Shown here: piece after piece, positions 15,489 to 24,947 of the stretch | Numbering within the stretch: the stretch's first letter is position 1 | How the letters are laid out: every line of letters starts with the position of its first letter | Source of the DNA: Streptomyces akebiae | GTDB lineage: Bacteria > Actinomycetota > Actinomycetes > Streptomycetales > Streptomycetaceae | Direction of reading: 5' to 3' | Assembly: GCF_019599145.1 (NCBI RefSeq) | Contig: NZ_CP080647.1 | Location: 9,114,001-9,178,000 of the forward strand | Length of the DNA stretch: 64,000 bases | The notes under the pieces: model-generated | The model's database searches: none | What the model was told of the DNA's origin: nothing | Seen by the model: the letters and a program-made list of their open reading frames with translations, nothing else | Translations under genes and position numbers: made by a program

Positions 15489-18248
15489 ATGGACCTTTAC
15501 GGACGACGCCAGGAGCAGGCAGCCCTTGACCGGATCCTTGACGGTGCTCGGCAAGGCGACGGGGCAACGCTGGTGCTGTGGGGTGACCCCGGCATCGGCA
15601 AGACCGCCCTGCTGGAATACGTGGCTGAGTCCGCGGCTGCGGACTTCACTGTCTTGAGATGCGCGGGCACTCGTCTTGAGTCGGGGCTCACGTTCGCCGC
15701 TCTGCAAGAATTGCTGTGGCCGGTGACGGAGCGGATCAGCACCCTTCCGGAGCCGCAGGCCAACGCCTTGAACGGGGCGCTCGGGATGAGCGGCGACGTG
15801 GCGGACCGGTTCCTGATCGGCGTGGCCGTACTGACGCTCGTCGGTGAGCTGGCCAAGGAACGGCCGGTGCTCATCATCGCCGACGACGCCCAATGGCTCG
15901 ACGAGCCATCCGCACAGTGCCTGGCCTTCGCCGCGCGCCGACTGCGCAACGAGCCCGTGGTCATGCTCCTCACCGGACACGACGACCCCGTCGACGGCCC
16001 CTGGGAGAACGCGGCGGCCATGGAGGTCCAGAAGCTAGGCGACGAGGACGCCCAGCTCCTCGCCCGGGCCGTCGCACCACACGCGGACGAGGCGGTGATC
16101 CGCCGCACGGTCCACGCGGCAGCCGGGAATCCCCTCGCACTCCAGGAACTGCCCACGTCCCTGGCGGCCGGCGACATCTCGGCGCACCCTTTTGCCGATA
16201 AGCAGGTCGCCGTAGGGCCACGCCTGCGCCGTGCCTTCCGCGCCCGGATCGAGAGGTTGTCCGCGGCTGCCCGCACCGCGCTCCTTCTCGCCGCCTCCGA
16301 TGACCGTAGCGATCGAAACACCATGTGCCAGGCCGGACTTGTGCTCGGCCTCGACGCAGTCGCGTGGGACGAGGCGCTGCACTCGGGCCTGCTCACCGAG
16401 CGCTCGGACGGTCGCATCTGCTTCCGCCACCAGCTGATGGAGGCGGTGGTCTACGACTTGGCGCCGCCCGCGAACCGCCAGGCCGTTCATCATGCGCTCG
16501 CCTCCGTGCTGACCGGTGAGAACGCCGATGAACTGCGGCCTTGGCACCTCGCCGCAGCTTTGGAAGCCGTGGGGCTACCCGACGAGGAGGTGGCCCGGCT
16601 GCTGGAGGAGTCGGCCCACCGGTCCTGGGCGCGCGGTGGCTGTGCCACGGCTGCCCGTGCCCTGCGGCGTGCGGCGAAATTCTCCCCTTCAACGGACGAC
16701 GCGGCCAGGCGACTGGCTCACGGAGCGAGGGCGGCCTGGGAGGCCGGCCACGTCGGGGTGGCGCGGGGCATGCTGGAGCGGGCCGAAGGGATGTCCTCCG
16801 CGGCCACGGTCGCGGAGCTCAGCATGGGGTTGCGCGGGCTGATCGAGTTCGCACACGGCGATCTGGAAACCGCCTGCCGTCAGCTGACCCGGGACATGGA
16901 GCGGGTGGCCGATCCCGGTCAGGCGTTGATGCTCGGCAGTATGGCGCTGCGGGCGGCGTGGGCGGCCAGTCATGACGCACTGCAGCGCGAGGCGCTCCAA
17001 CGGCTCGAGCGGCGGCTCCCGCAAAGGAATTTCCCGAACGCCGATCTGCTGCCGTTGCTGCGCCAATGGTGGACGGAGGAGAGCGGCGGCGCCGATGACC
17101 GACAGCAGGGCGTGGCCCCCGTCCCTGAAATCCTCACCCGGCTCAGCGGCAGTTCCTGGCTCCTGATGCCCCCGGCACCTCTGGCGGTGGCCTGGGGCAT
17201 CGAGTCCGCCCTGCACGAGGCGCTCCGCCGTGAAATCGACATGCTGCGGCACACGGACCAGGTCACCGCGCTGACCCAGGCGCTGGCCCAGACTGTGGCG
17301 CTCGACATCGCGCGAAGCTCCTGGGCCTCGGCCACGGCGAACGCCCTTGAGGGGCTCCAAGTGGCCGAGGGGACCGGCGATGACCACCTGGCGGCGCAGT
17401 GCCGCGCCAATCTCGGATGGCTGGCAGCCGCCCGAGGCGAGGAGCGGACCGTCGCAGACTTCGCCGCTTGGTGCATCGAGGTATGGGTGCCACGTGGGGT
17501 GCGCGTCTTCAGTGCCTGCGCTGAGTGGAACCTCGGCATGTCGGCGCTCTTCGCAGGCCGGGCCGAGGAGGCGCTGGACCGCCTGGTCCGGCTGGGTGAG
17601 CACGGACATCAAGCGGTGAACGCCACCATCGCGGTGCTCGCCGCGCCGGACACCGCCGAGGCCGCCCTCCAGGTCGGGCGGCGGGCGACGGCCGAGGAAC
17701 AGGCACGGCTGTTGCGAAGGTGGGCCGAACGTACGAACGCACCGTGGGTGATCTCCGCGACGCACCTGGTCCATGCACTGCTGGCATCCCGAGACGATGC
17801 GGAGAAGCAGTTCCGGCTTGCGCTGGAGGTCCCCGGAGCCGAGTCGCGGCCCTTCAACTACGCCCGGACGCGACTGCTGTACGGCGAGTGGCTCAGGCGG
17901 GCCCGCCGCCGCACAGATGCCCGGACACAGCTGGCCGAAGCCGCGAAAACCTTCGAGCGGCTCGGCGCGGCTCCCTTGCTCGCCCGCACCCGGGCCGAAC
18001 AGGAACTGGCCGGGCAGCAACCACGCCGTGACTCCGCGCGGGCACAAGCAACCCTTACGGCACAGGAGTTGAGAGTCGTCAAGCTGGCCGCGGAGGGGCT
18101 CACCAACCGGGAGATCGGGGCGCAGTTGCTGATCAGTCCCCGCACGGTGAGTCATCACCTGGCCAACGTGTTCCCCAAACTCGGTATCGTCTCGCGCGCA
18201 GACCTCGCGCGCATCGACTTCGAGGACGGGCTGCGTCTGATGGGGTGA
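15489..18248 (+). CDS. LAL-family (large ATP-binding LuxR) transcriptional regulator
   Basis: 919 aa. The N-terminal AAA/NACHT-like ATPase has Walker A GDPGIGKTALLEYV (about residues 31-44) and Walker B LIIADDAQWLDEPSAQ (~127-142). A long helical TPR-like middle follows, and the C-terminal LuxR helix-turn-helix (~848-910) reads LTAQELRVVKLAAEGLTNRE and SPRTVSHHLANVFPKLGIVS. LAL proteins are MalT-like activators whose ATPase is gated by an inducer; in Streptomyces many control antibiotic clusters. The ATG start follows a weak purine stretch. No biosynthetic cluster is directly adjacent, so its target cannot be read from context. Confidence 0.92.
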   Translation: MDLYGRRQEQAALDRILDGARQGDGATLVLWGDPGIGKTALLEYVAESAAADFTVLRCAGTRLESGLTFAALQELLWPVTERISTLPEPQANALNGALGMSGDVADRFLIGVAVLTLVGELAKERPVLIIADDAQWLDEPSAQCLAFAARRLRNEPVVMLLTGHDDPVDGPWENAAAMEVQKLGDEDAQLLARAVAPHADEAVIRRTVHAAAGNPLALQELPTSLAAGDISAHPFADKQVAVGPRLRRAFRARIERLSAAARTALLLAASDDRSDRNTMCQAGLVLGLDAVAWDEALHSGLLTERSDGRICFRHQLMEAVVYDLAPPANRQAVHHALASVLTGENADELRPWHLAAALEAVGLPDEEVARLLEESAHRSWARGGCATAARALRRAAKFSPSTDDAARRLAHGARAAWEAGHVGVARGMLERAEGMSSAATVAELSMGLRGLIEFAHGDLETACRQLTRDMERVADPGQALMLGSMALRAAWAASHDALQREALQRLERRLPQRNFPNADLLPLLRQWWTEESGGADDRQQGVAPVPEILTRLSGSSWLLMPPAPLAVAWGIESALHEALRREIDMLRHTDQVTALTQALAQTVALDIARSSWASATANALEGLQVAEGTGDDHLAAQCRANLGWLAAARGEERTVADFAAWCIEVWVPRGVRVFSACAEWNLGMSALFAGRAEEALDRLVRLGEHGHQAVNATIAVLAAPDTAEAALQVGRRATAEEQARLLRRWAERTNAPWVISATHLVHALLASRDDAEKQFRLALEVPGAESRPFNYARTRLLYGEWLRRARRRTDARTQLAEAAKTFERLGAAPLLARTRAEQELAGQQPRRDSARAQATLTAQELRVVKLAAEGLTNREIGAQLLISPRTVSHHLANVFPKLGIVSRADLARIDFEDGLRLMG

Positions 18249-18298
18249 CCGGCTGTATTCCCGGGCTGCCCGGTTTCTTACCGTAGTGATGATCTCCG

Positions 18299-18928
18299 TC
18301 ACGGTCCTTCGGGTTGGGGCAGCCGCCGTACCAGGTCCACCCAGGTGGCCTGCAGGTGTGCGGTGGCCACCCCGCGCTCCTTGCGCAGGTAGTCCGCGGC
18401 TTCGAAGCTCGTGAAGGCGAGAAGGGCGTGGGCCAGCATGTCGTGGTCTCCGTCTACTCCGGTCTCTCGCAGGAGAGTTGAGACATGACGGTGGTAGGTC
18501 CGGCCGGTGTCCGAGGCATTGCGGCGTGCGTAGGACACCTGGCGTCCCAGCGCGGCGCCCAGGTCCGCGTCGGCGGCGATGCGCTCAAGCAGCGCGCAGC
18601 CGAACGCTGCCAGACGCTCTTGCGCAGGTGCTCCTGGCCCCAGGGGAGGAGGACCCGAGGTATGCACATCCTGGAACTCCGCCTCGGCTTCGTCGAGGAG
18701 AGCGACCAGGAGGCCGTTGCGGTTGCCGAACCGGCGATAGAGCGTGCCCTTTCCTACCCCGGCGGCTTCGGCTACCTCCCGCATCGTCACCTTCTCGGCT
18801 CCCTGTTCAGCGATCAGTTGTGCGGCCGCTCCCAGTAGCCGGGAGCGATTGCGCGCGGCATCGGATCGCTCGGCGGTGACGCCGATCGATGCGTTGTTCG
18901 GTGTATCCGTCACCATTGACTCCGTCAT
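18299..18928 (-). CDS. TetR/AcrR family transcriptional regulator
   Basis: 209 aa from ATG 18928 (MTESMVTDTPNNASIGVTAE). Residues ~20-65 form the TetR_N domain (LLGAAAQLIAEQGAEKVTMR, EVAEAAGVGKGTLYRRFGNR). The ligand-binding half ends LVRRLPQPEGP. The frame is open further upstream, but that part is not TetR-like; the ATG at 18916 is an alternative start. The GTACGTAC sequence just upstream (~18935) is palindromic and could be its own operator. It is convergent with the LAL regulator and the intergenic gap is short. Confidence 0.88.
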   Translation of the reverse strand: MTESMVTDTPNNASIGVTAERSDAARNRSRLLGAAAQLIAEQGAEKVTMREVAEAAGVGKGTLYRRFGNRNGLLVALLDEAEAEFQDVHTSGPPPLGPGAPAQERLAAFGCALLERIAADADLGAALGRQVSYARRNASDTGRTYHRHVSTLLRETGVDGDHDMLAHALLAFTSFEAADYLRKERGVATAHLQATWVDLVRRLPQPEGP

Positions 18929-19178
18929 TTCGGGCGTACGTACATACACGCATCCGTCCTGGATCTGCCCCTGGGCGCACTTGGACGGGAGGGTCGGCCG
19001 AGGGTCGAGGGGGCCGACCGGCGCGCAGGTCGTCATAGGAACCACGGAACCGGCCGTCACCGGCTGCCCGGCCCCGGAACGTCTGACGGGGACGGTCGCC
19101 GCTCAGGGTTTTCGGGGCCACGGCGTCATGGATGCCGTCAGCAGTCGGCTTGGCAGGGCGGTAGGTGCGGGACGCTTC

Positions 19179-20168
19179 TCAGTGCGTAGGGGACGGGGTG
19201 CCGCGGAAGGTGCGCCGGTAGCTGAGTGGGGAGACGCCGATGGCGGCATGCAGGTGTTCGCGCAGGGATGTGCCGCCGGCGAAGCCGACTTGGCCGGCGA
19301 TCTCGTCCACCGGCAGGTCGGTGGTTTCCAGGAGGTGCCGTGCCCGGTCGACGCGCTGCCGGATCAGCCAGCGTCCCGGGCTCATGCCCACTTCCTCGGT
19401 GAAGCGGCGGGCGAAGGTGCGCAAGCTCATGTGGGAGTGCTCGGCGAGGTCCGTGAGAGTCATGGGTTCGTGGAGGTTTTCCAGGGCCCACTGGCGGGCG
19501 GTGGCCGTCCCGTTGGCCGTGGTCTCGGGCACCGGGTGCAGGATGTACTGCGCCTGCCCTCCTTCGCGCCACGGAGGGGCGACGCACATGCGGGCCACCC
19601 GGTTGGCGACTTCGCTGCCGTGGTCCTTGCGGATGATGTGCAGGCAGACGTCGAGCCCGGAGGCGGCCCCGGCCGAGGTCAGCACGTCTCCGTCGTCGAT
19701 GAAAAGTACGTCCGGATCGAGTGCGACTTGTGGGAAGCGTGTTCGAAAGAGGTCCGCGACCATCCAGTGGGTGGTGGCCGGCCGACCGTCGAGGAGACCG
19801 GCTGCGGCGAGGACGAAAGCGCCGGTGCAGATCGATACGAGGCGGGTGCCCGGGGTCACGGACGCGAGTGCCTGGACCAGCACTTGAGGAATCCCCGCTG
19901 TGACGTCGGTGGAGGTGAAGGGTGGGATGACGACGGTGTCGGCGGTGCGCAGCGCTTCCGGGCCGTGCTCGACGGTGATCGAGAAGTCGGAGTTGGTGCG
20001 TACCGGGCGGCCGTCGACGCTGCAGGTGATGACCTCGTAGCGGCCGTCCGCTGCTCCGAAAACCCGGCTGGGAATGCCTAGTTCGAAGGGGTAAACGCCT
20101 TCTACGGCCAGAACGACGACTCGGTGCACAGGTGCCATGGCGTGATCCCGTCGAATGTTGCAATTCAT
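19179..20168 (-). CDS. GlxA-family (DJ-1/PfpI plus AraC) transcriptional regulator
   Basis: 329 aa. The N-terminal DJ-1/PfpI-like domain (VVLAVEGVYPFELGIPSRVF) has a nucleophile-elbow-like LVSICTGAFVLAAAGLLDGR (Cys at ~107). The C-terminal AraC DNA-binding domain has two helix-turn-helices (MTLTDLAEHSHMSLRTFARR, IAGQVGFAGGTSLREHLHAA). The N-terminal peptide NCNIRRDHAMA is also found, as a relic, at 3313. A pair of GCCATGGC-like boxes spans its start region and suggests autoregulation. Neighbouring flavin oxidoreductase and amidase genes on the same strand are possible targets. Confidence 0.9.
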   Translation of the reverse strand: MNCNIRRDHAMAPVHRVVVLAVEGVYPFELGIPSRVFGAADGRYEVITCSVDGRPVRTNSDFSITVEHGPEALRTADTVVIPPFTSTDVTAGIPQVLVQALASVTPGTRLVSICTGAFVLAAAGLLDGRPATTHWMVADLFRTRFPQVALDPDVLFIDDGDVLTSAGAASGLDVCLHIIRKDHGSEVANRVARMCVAPPWREGGQAQYILHPVPETTANGTATARQWALENLHEPMTLTDLAEHSHMSLRTFARRFTEEVGMSPGRWLIRQRVDRARHLLETTDLPVDEIAGQVGFAGGTSLREHLHAAIGVSPLSYRRTFRGTPSPTH

Positions 20169-20176
20169 GCCATGAT
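20134..20176. promoter_or_regulatory. Paired GCCATGGC-type boxes at the GlxA-regulator start
   Basis: GCCATGGC at 20134-20141 and GCCATGAT at 20169-20176, 35 bp apart. The spacing is identical to that of the pair at 3305-3347 upstream of the MDR gene. The boxes overlap the start codon and first 12 codons of the regulator gene, an unusual place for an operator. Shared ancestry of the two 5' ends explains part of the similarity. Confidence 0.45.
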
Positions 20177-20360
20177 ATCGGACGGCGGCGGCAACACGCT
20201 GGACGCTTCACGCGCAGCGTCACCTACGCGCCACAAGGCAAGGTCCCCTGTTCTCGCCGAGTTCGAAGGCAGCGCCGTGAACACGACGACCGGACCCGTC
20301 CGCCGCAGCACTTCCCGAGGCGGACTCGGCGGGGGCTCCAGCCCGTTGAGCTGCGGGCGC

Positions 20361-21608
20361 TCATGACCCGCCTCGCTTGGCGCGGAACGAGGTGCGGCCG
20401 TTTCGCCGAACCATCGCGACGGTGGTGGCAAGGCTGCCGCGCTTCAGGTCGGGGCGCAGGCCGTCCCCGAGGCGGTGTATCTGGTCGGTGTGCCAGCTGA
20501 TGTCCAGTACCCCGTCCAGGGCCTTCAGGTCGGTGATCTTGCCCAGCAGGTTTCTCATGCCGTAGCGCACCTGGTGAGCCGTGAGTGCCTCGGCTCGTCC
20601 TTCGAGGATGAGCCGGCCCGCGTCCGGCGTGGTGATGGTCGGCCGGCCGATGCCGACCACGTCGCATTCGCCGGCTTGTACGGCTCGCTGCATGGCGTCG
20701 CGGGTACGGAATCCGCCTGTGACGGCGAGGGGGATGTCGCCCACGAGCTTGCGAACGGTGCGGGCGTACTCCAGGAAGTACGCCTCGCGTGCCCTGGTGC
20801 TGGGGGCCGCCGAGCCGCTCATCGCCATGGACTCGTACGTACCGCCGCTGACCTCGATGAGGTCGATGCCTTCGCGGGCGAGCGCCGCCAGCACGGCCTG
20901 GGACTCGGCCTCGGTGAATCCGCCGCGCTGGAAGTCCGCCGAGTTGAGTTTGATGCCCACCGCGAAGCCGGGCCCGACGCGGCCACGGATGCGGCGGACG
21001 ACCTCCAGGCCGAAACGCATCCGCCCCTGGAGGTCACCGCCCCACTTGTCGTCGCGTCGGTTCGACAGCGGTGACAGGAACTGCGAGATGAGATACCCGT
21101 GGGCCCCTTGCACCTGAACGCCGTTGAAGCCGGCTGTCTCGCACACGGCCGCGGCCGTGGCGAAGCGTTCGATGATCTCCTCGATCTCTGCCGGTCGCAG
21201 CTCCCGCGGCGTCGTGGCTCCGGGAAGTTTCGCCGGGATCGGGCTGGGCGCCACGGGCGTGTGCCCGAGTGCCAACGGGTTGGCCTGGCGCCCGGGGTGG
21301 TTGAGCTGTGCCCAGATCGCACCGCCCGAGTCCTGGGCCGACTTGGCCCAGCGCGAGAGAGCGCCTAGATCACGCTCGTCCTCGATGACGATGTTGCCCG
21401 GTTCGCCGAGCTGTGTGCGGTCGACCATGACGTTGCCGGTGATCATGAGGCCGTAGCCGCCCCTGCTCCATGTGGAGTACAGACGGCCGAGGCGTTCGTC
21501 GGGTGCGTTGGCCCTGTTCCCCAACGACTCGCTGAGCGCCGACTTCATCAGGCGGTTGGCCAGTATCTGGCCGTTCGGGAGAGTGAGGGAGGTGTCCAGC
21601 GTATTCAT
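20361..21608 (-). CDS. NADH:flavin oxidoreductase, Old Yellow Enzyme family
   Basis: 415 aa FMN-binding TIM-barrel enzyme. The N-terminal block PNGQILANRLMKSALSESLG, then GGYGLMITGNVMVD, IWAQLNHPGRQ, the signature GAHGYLISQFLSPLSNRRDD with KWGG, and DVVGIGRPTI near the phosphate-binding end place it with 2,4-dienoyl-CoA reductase/YqjM-like ene-reductases. The C-terminal Fe-S/FAD modules of the long dienoyl-CoA reductases are missing, as expected for the short class. The start ATG 21608 is 68 bp from the amidase stop; the two are likely co-transcribed. The reduced substrate is unknown. Confidence 0.92.
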   Translation of the reverse strand: MNTLDTSLTLPNGQILANRLMKSALSESLGNRANAPDERLGRLYSTWSRGGYGLMITGNVMVDRTQLGEPGNIVIEDERDLGALSRWAKSAQDSGGAIWAQLNHPGRQANPLALGHTPVAPSPIPAKLPGATTPRELRPAEIEEIIERFATAAAVCETAGFNGVQVQGAHGYLISQFLSPLSNRRDDKWGGDLQGRMRFGLEVVRRIRGRVGPGFAVGIKLNSADFQRGGFTEAESQAVLAALAREGIDLIEVSGGTYESMAMSGSAAPSTRAREAYFLEYARTVRKLVGDIPLAVTGGFRTRDAMQRAVQAGECDVVGIGRPTITTPDAGRLILEGRAEALTAHQVRYGMRNLLGKITDLKALDGVLDISWHTDQIHRLGDGLRPDLKRGSLATTVAMVRRNGRTSFRAKRGGS

Positions 21609-21676
21609 CCGGGCTCTTCTTCGGTGCGGTCGGCGTCAGCCGGGGGGCGGGTTCAGGCAGTGCGGTCGGCGGATCG

Positions 21677-23146
21677 TCACATGAAGGCCGGAGGGGGCTG
21701 GTAGCCCTCGAGTTCCCGGCCGAGGAGCTCGGCGAACTTGATGGTGGTGAGGTCGCCGCCGCTCGGACCCATCACCTGGAGCCCGACAGGCAGACCGTCC
21801 CGGCCGGTTCGGACGGGAATGGTCGTCGCCGGAGAACCGGCCACGTTGGCGATGGCGCTCCACTTGACCTGGTCCCAGTACGGGCGGGACCGCTCGTTGA
21901 CCTGGATCCGCCGTCCGAATCGGTCGATCGGTTTGTTGTGATGAGGCGGTGCCGTGGTGGGGGTGACCGGCATGAGCAGGACGTCGAAGTCCCGGAAGAA
22001 CTCGGTCCACCGTTGCCGCAGCTCATGGCGTGCCACATCCGCCTGGAGCCAGCTGTAGTGGGACTGGAAGGTCCCGCGCAAGGCGTACAGCGCCTCTCCA
22101 CGAGGATGCTGGGCAAGACGCGCGAGGAGCGCAGTGTTGGAGGCCGCTGTCAGTCCGGATCGGTCGTAGGTGAACGCACCGAACAGCAGGCGTAGGAAAA
22201 TGTCATGACTGGTCGCCATGTCACCGGGGAGGCCGGAGGGCCGCAACTCGACCTTGGCGCCGGCCGCCTTGAGGGCATTGAGGGCGTCGTCCATCGCTGT
22301 GGCGACGTCGTGGTCGACGGGGCACGAGGGATCCTCGGGCCACACCGCGACGCGGAAGCCGTCCAGCTCGCCCGCCCTGGGGGGTGCGAGGGTGTAGCTG
22401 AAACCGCCGTCGCGCTCGGGCGGCCCCACCGTCGCGTGGAGGATGGGGACGAGGTCGCGGGCCTCGCGCACCTGGGCGCCCGCACAGGCGAGGTCGATCT
22501 CACCCCACCGCCCGACACCGGGTCCGCCCGGCACGTGGCCGATGAGCGGGATGGACCGCCAGGTCGCCTTGTGTCCGTAGAGGCCGTTGAAGTGTGCGGG
22601 GATCCGGGTGGATCCCCCGATCTCCGAGCCGAAGTCGAAAGCGGTCAGCCCCGCGGCCGTGGCCACGGCGCCGCCCCCTGCGGAGCCCCCGGACGTGCGC
22701 GCGGTGTTCCACGGGTTGAGAGTCGGTCCGAACACCGGGTTGTCCGCCTGGACGTCCTGGTTCCCCGGGGGCATGTTGGTCTTGCCGATGATCACCGCAC
22801 CTGCGGCACGCAGCCGTCGCACCGCCTCGGCGTCCTGTTCGGGCACGTAGTTCCGGAGGTGGGGCCGGCCACACACGGTCCGCAGACCGGCGGTCTCGTA
22901 GCTGTCCTTCAGCGTGATCGGCAGACCGTGCAGCGGACCGAGTTCTGCCCCGCTCTCGCGTTTCGCGTCGGCATTCCTTGCATCGCGCCGCGCCCGGTCG
23001 ACGTCGAGGGTGACGATCGCGTTGAGCGTCCGGTTGTGGGCGTCGATGCGGCTCAGGTAGACATCGAGCAGTTCCTCACTCGACACCTCGCCCGAGGCCA
23101 GCGCACTCAACTGGTCCACGGCTGACTGGAACGGGAGGTCATGCAC
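21677..23146 (-). CDS. Amidase (amidase signature family)
   Basis: 489 aa from GTG 23146 (MHDLPFQSAVDQLSALASGE), the usual N-terminus of the family; an in-frame ATG at 23218 would add 24 residues without family similarity. Numbered from that upstream ATG, the Ser-Ser-Lys triad is visible: Lys104 in PITLKDSYETAG, Ser179 in TARTSGGSAGGGAVAT, Ser203 in GSEIGGSTRIPAHF. It hydrolyses an amide of unknown identity in the cytoplasm; there is no GatCAB partner gene here. It is followed by the OYE gene on the same strand, so the two may act in one degradation pathway. Confidence 0.92.
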   Translation of the reverse strand: MHDLPFQSAVDQLSALASGEVSSEELLDVYLSRIDAHNRTLNAIVTLDVDRARRDARNADAKRESGAELGPLHGLPITLKDSYETAGLRTVCGRPHLRNYVPEQDAEAVRRLRAAGAVIIGKTNMPPGNQDVQADNPVFGPTLNPWNTARTSGGSAGGGAVATAAGLTAFDFGSEIGGSTRIPAHFNGLYGHKATWRSIPLIGHVPGGPGVGRWGEIDLACAGAQVREARDLVPILHATVGPPERDGGFSYTLAPPRAGELDGFRVAVWPEDPSCPVDHDVATAMDDALNALKAAGAKVELRPSGLPGDMATSHDIFLRLLFGAFTYDRSGLTAASNTALLARLAQHPRGEALYALRGTFQSHYSWLQADVARHELRQRWTEFFRDFDVLLMPVTPTTAPPHHNKPIDRFGRRIQVNERSRPYWDQVKWSAIANVAGSPATTIPVRTGRDGLPVGLQVMGPSGGDLTTIKFAELLGRELEGYQPPPAFM

Positions 23147-23235
23147 GGGGAGCCTCGTTTCGCTGCGCCGATTGGGCGGGCCCATAGGCCGAGAGGGGGC
23201 GGTCCCCTGATCCCTCATGGGCGAACGGTCATACT

Positions 23236-23247
23236 ATTACGACCATA
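23236..23247. promoter_or_regulatory. TATGGTCGTAAT block upstream of the amidase
   Basis: On the minus strand the amidase upstream region reads TATGGTCGTAAT then AGTATGACC, an imperfect inverted repeat (GGTCGTA / TATGACC) in an AT-rich island. The same TATGGTCGTA decamer occurs at 13152 upstream of the gtrA-like gene. It is a candidate operator or core promoter; no regulator can be assigned. Confidence 0.35.
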
Positions 23248-23417
23248 CGTTAATTTCTAGCCTTCTCCCCTCGTGAAGTTCGGTTGTCACCGGATCGGAG
23301 CCCGGCCCACGTTCGCGCCGCGGGAGGCGCGCCAGATCAGTCGCAGCCCTCATCGTGTTCCGTCCGGGCGTCACCGCGGCCGATGTGAGGCAACGCTCGC
23401 GCGCCATTCGATCAAGC

Positions 23418-24047
23418 TCAGGACTCGAGGAACCCAATGGCCCTTGCGACGAAATCCTCGTGGTTCTGGAAGACGGCCCCGTGGGCGGAGTCAGGGTAGA
23501 GGGGGACAAGTTCGCTCTTGGGTAGGCGGGCGGCCAGGTCGATGGTGTTCATGCTGGGTACCATCCGGTCGTTCTCGCCGTTTGCCACGAGGACTGGTTG
23601 GCGAATCGTCGACAGGTCTGACGGTGACTGGCGGCCCCATCGTTTGACGGCCTTCATCTGGGCACGGACCGCCGGTAGCGATATGTCCTTGTCGCGGTTG
23701 TCCGTGCGCTCCTTCAGTCGTCGCAGGAGGGCGCGTCCTGCCCGTCGGCCGTTTGCGGTGTCGGTGAAGAAGAGGGAGAGCTTCGGGTCCCGAAAGGTCA
23801 GGGTGCCCTTGATCGTGGCTTGGATGGCAAGAGCCGGAACCTTGTCGATGCCATCGCCACCGGCGGGACCTGTGCAGGCGAGGATGACCTTGCGGACCAG
23901 GCGCGGTTCTTCTTCCGCGATGACCTGTGCGATGAAGCCGCCCAGCGACAGGCCGAGCAGATCGACCTGGTCGAAGCCAAGGGCATGGATGAACCGCACC
24001 GCGTCGTGCGCCATCTCTTCGATCGTGTCCGGTGCGGAGCCGCGTCA
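23418..24047 (-). pseudogene. Alpha/beta-hydrolase, 5'-truncated
   Basis: The C-terminal ~200 residues are intact: TIEEMAHDAVRFIHALGFDQ, nucleophile elbow LLGLSLGGFIAQVIA, GQSPSDLSTIRQPVLVANGE then ND (acid) and PDSAHGAVFQNHEDF (His). The first third, with the oxyanion-hole HG motif, is missing. The frame meets a TGA just beyond GSAPDTIEEM at ~24045, where it abuts the opposite-strand hypothetical gene. I infer a recombination breakpoint. A shortened protein from ATG 24014 could be made but lacks part of the fold. Confidence 0.78.
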
Positions 24048-24712
24048 GCCCGCAGGTAGCCAGCCGTTGGAAGGCGTTCCGGCAGGAGGCTCGGCAGAGC
24101 CTGGCCGGCAACCACGAGTGGGATTCGCTGGTGGCCGGTTGGCTCGACGAAGTGGGCCCGAAGGTTGGTGAGGGAGACGTCGGACTGCACGTCTACAACC
24201 CCTGTGACCTCCTGCAAACAACCACCCATGGGTGGCCAGACGGCCTGGAGAATCTCCTGCCCATGGTCATGGGCGAAGCCGTACCCCGCCACGGCCTACG
24301 CCACTCGGTACGTGGCGCCCTGTGTTGGAACGGCCGAGGCCTGTCGTTGCCCGATGCGGTACGGCTCGTGTACCGCGATCCGCTGTTCCTGATGAGCAAC
24401 ATGTACGCCGGGGCCGTGTGGGAACGTGACCGAGAGCTCTTGGATCTCCTGGGGCTGCACTACGTGCTCCTGGAGAAGATCGGACCCGTGGGGTCCGAGG
24501 CGACGGTGGCCGAAGAGCACCGCATCTGGATACATCAAGATCAGGGTGCTCGCGTCTACTCCTCGGACACGGATCCTCGCGGGTACGCACAGGCGTACGC
24601 AACCATTGCGGCTGATGGCGAGATCGTCTCGATCGGGCAGTACCTCAACAGGCATTCCCACGAGGTGGAGCTGGTGGTTCCGGAGTGCCGCGCCTTCACT
24701 CATGTCGTCTAA
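24032..24712 (+). CDS. Hypothetical protein, probably 5'-truncated
   Basis: 226 aa from GTG 24032, though the first ~10 codons overlap the truncated hydrolase on the other strand and look foreign. The recognisable body starts near VASRWKAFRQEARQSLAGNH and ends SHEVELVVPECRAFTHVV. It is soluble, rich in Trp and Tyr (GWPDGLENLLPMVMGEAV, YVLLEKIGPVGSEATVAEEH), with no motif I know. No ribosome-binding site precedes it. It may be a remnant of a longer gene joined at ~24045. Confidence 0.5.
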   Translation: MRSRVSPQVASRWKAFRQEARQSLAGNHEWDSLVAGWLDEVGPKVGEGDVGLHVYNPCDLLQTTTHGWPDGLENLLPMVMGEAVPRHGLRHSVRGALCWNGRGLSLPDAVRLVYRDPLFLMSNMYAGAVWERDRELLDLLGLHYVLLEKIGPVGSEATVAEEHRIWIHQDQGARVYSSDTDPRGYAQAYATIAADGEIVSIGQYLNRHSHEVELVVPECRAFTHVV

Positions 24713-24947
24713 GAGGTCGTTTTCACCTGGATTGCCCGTGTATCCAGGGGTTTTCGGACCGCCAGGTTGTGGTGCTCGTGCTGCTGGAGATGCGGGTTGG
24801 TTTTTGCTGTTCAGATGGGGTGCGAGGTGAGGCGGGAGGTGTCTTACGCCTGTCTCATTCCAGGACGTCCGGCCTTCGCGGACGCGTGCTTCCGTTGGTG
24901 TCGCTGTGTGCCTGGGCGCACTCGGTCCGCGGCGGTACGCCGGAAGC

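Noticed and set aside
20277..20366. Short plus-strand gene between the GlxA regulator and the OYE gene
   Set aside because: About 30 low-complexity codons (Ser/Gly/Thr/Arg) without a ribosome-binding site or similarity.
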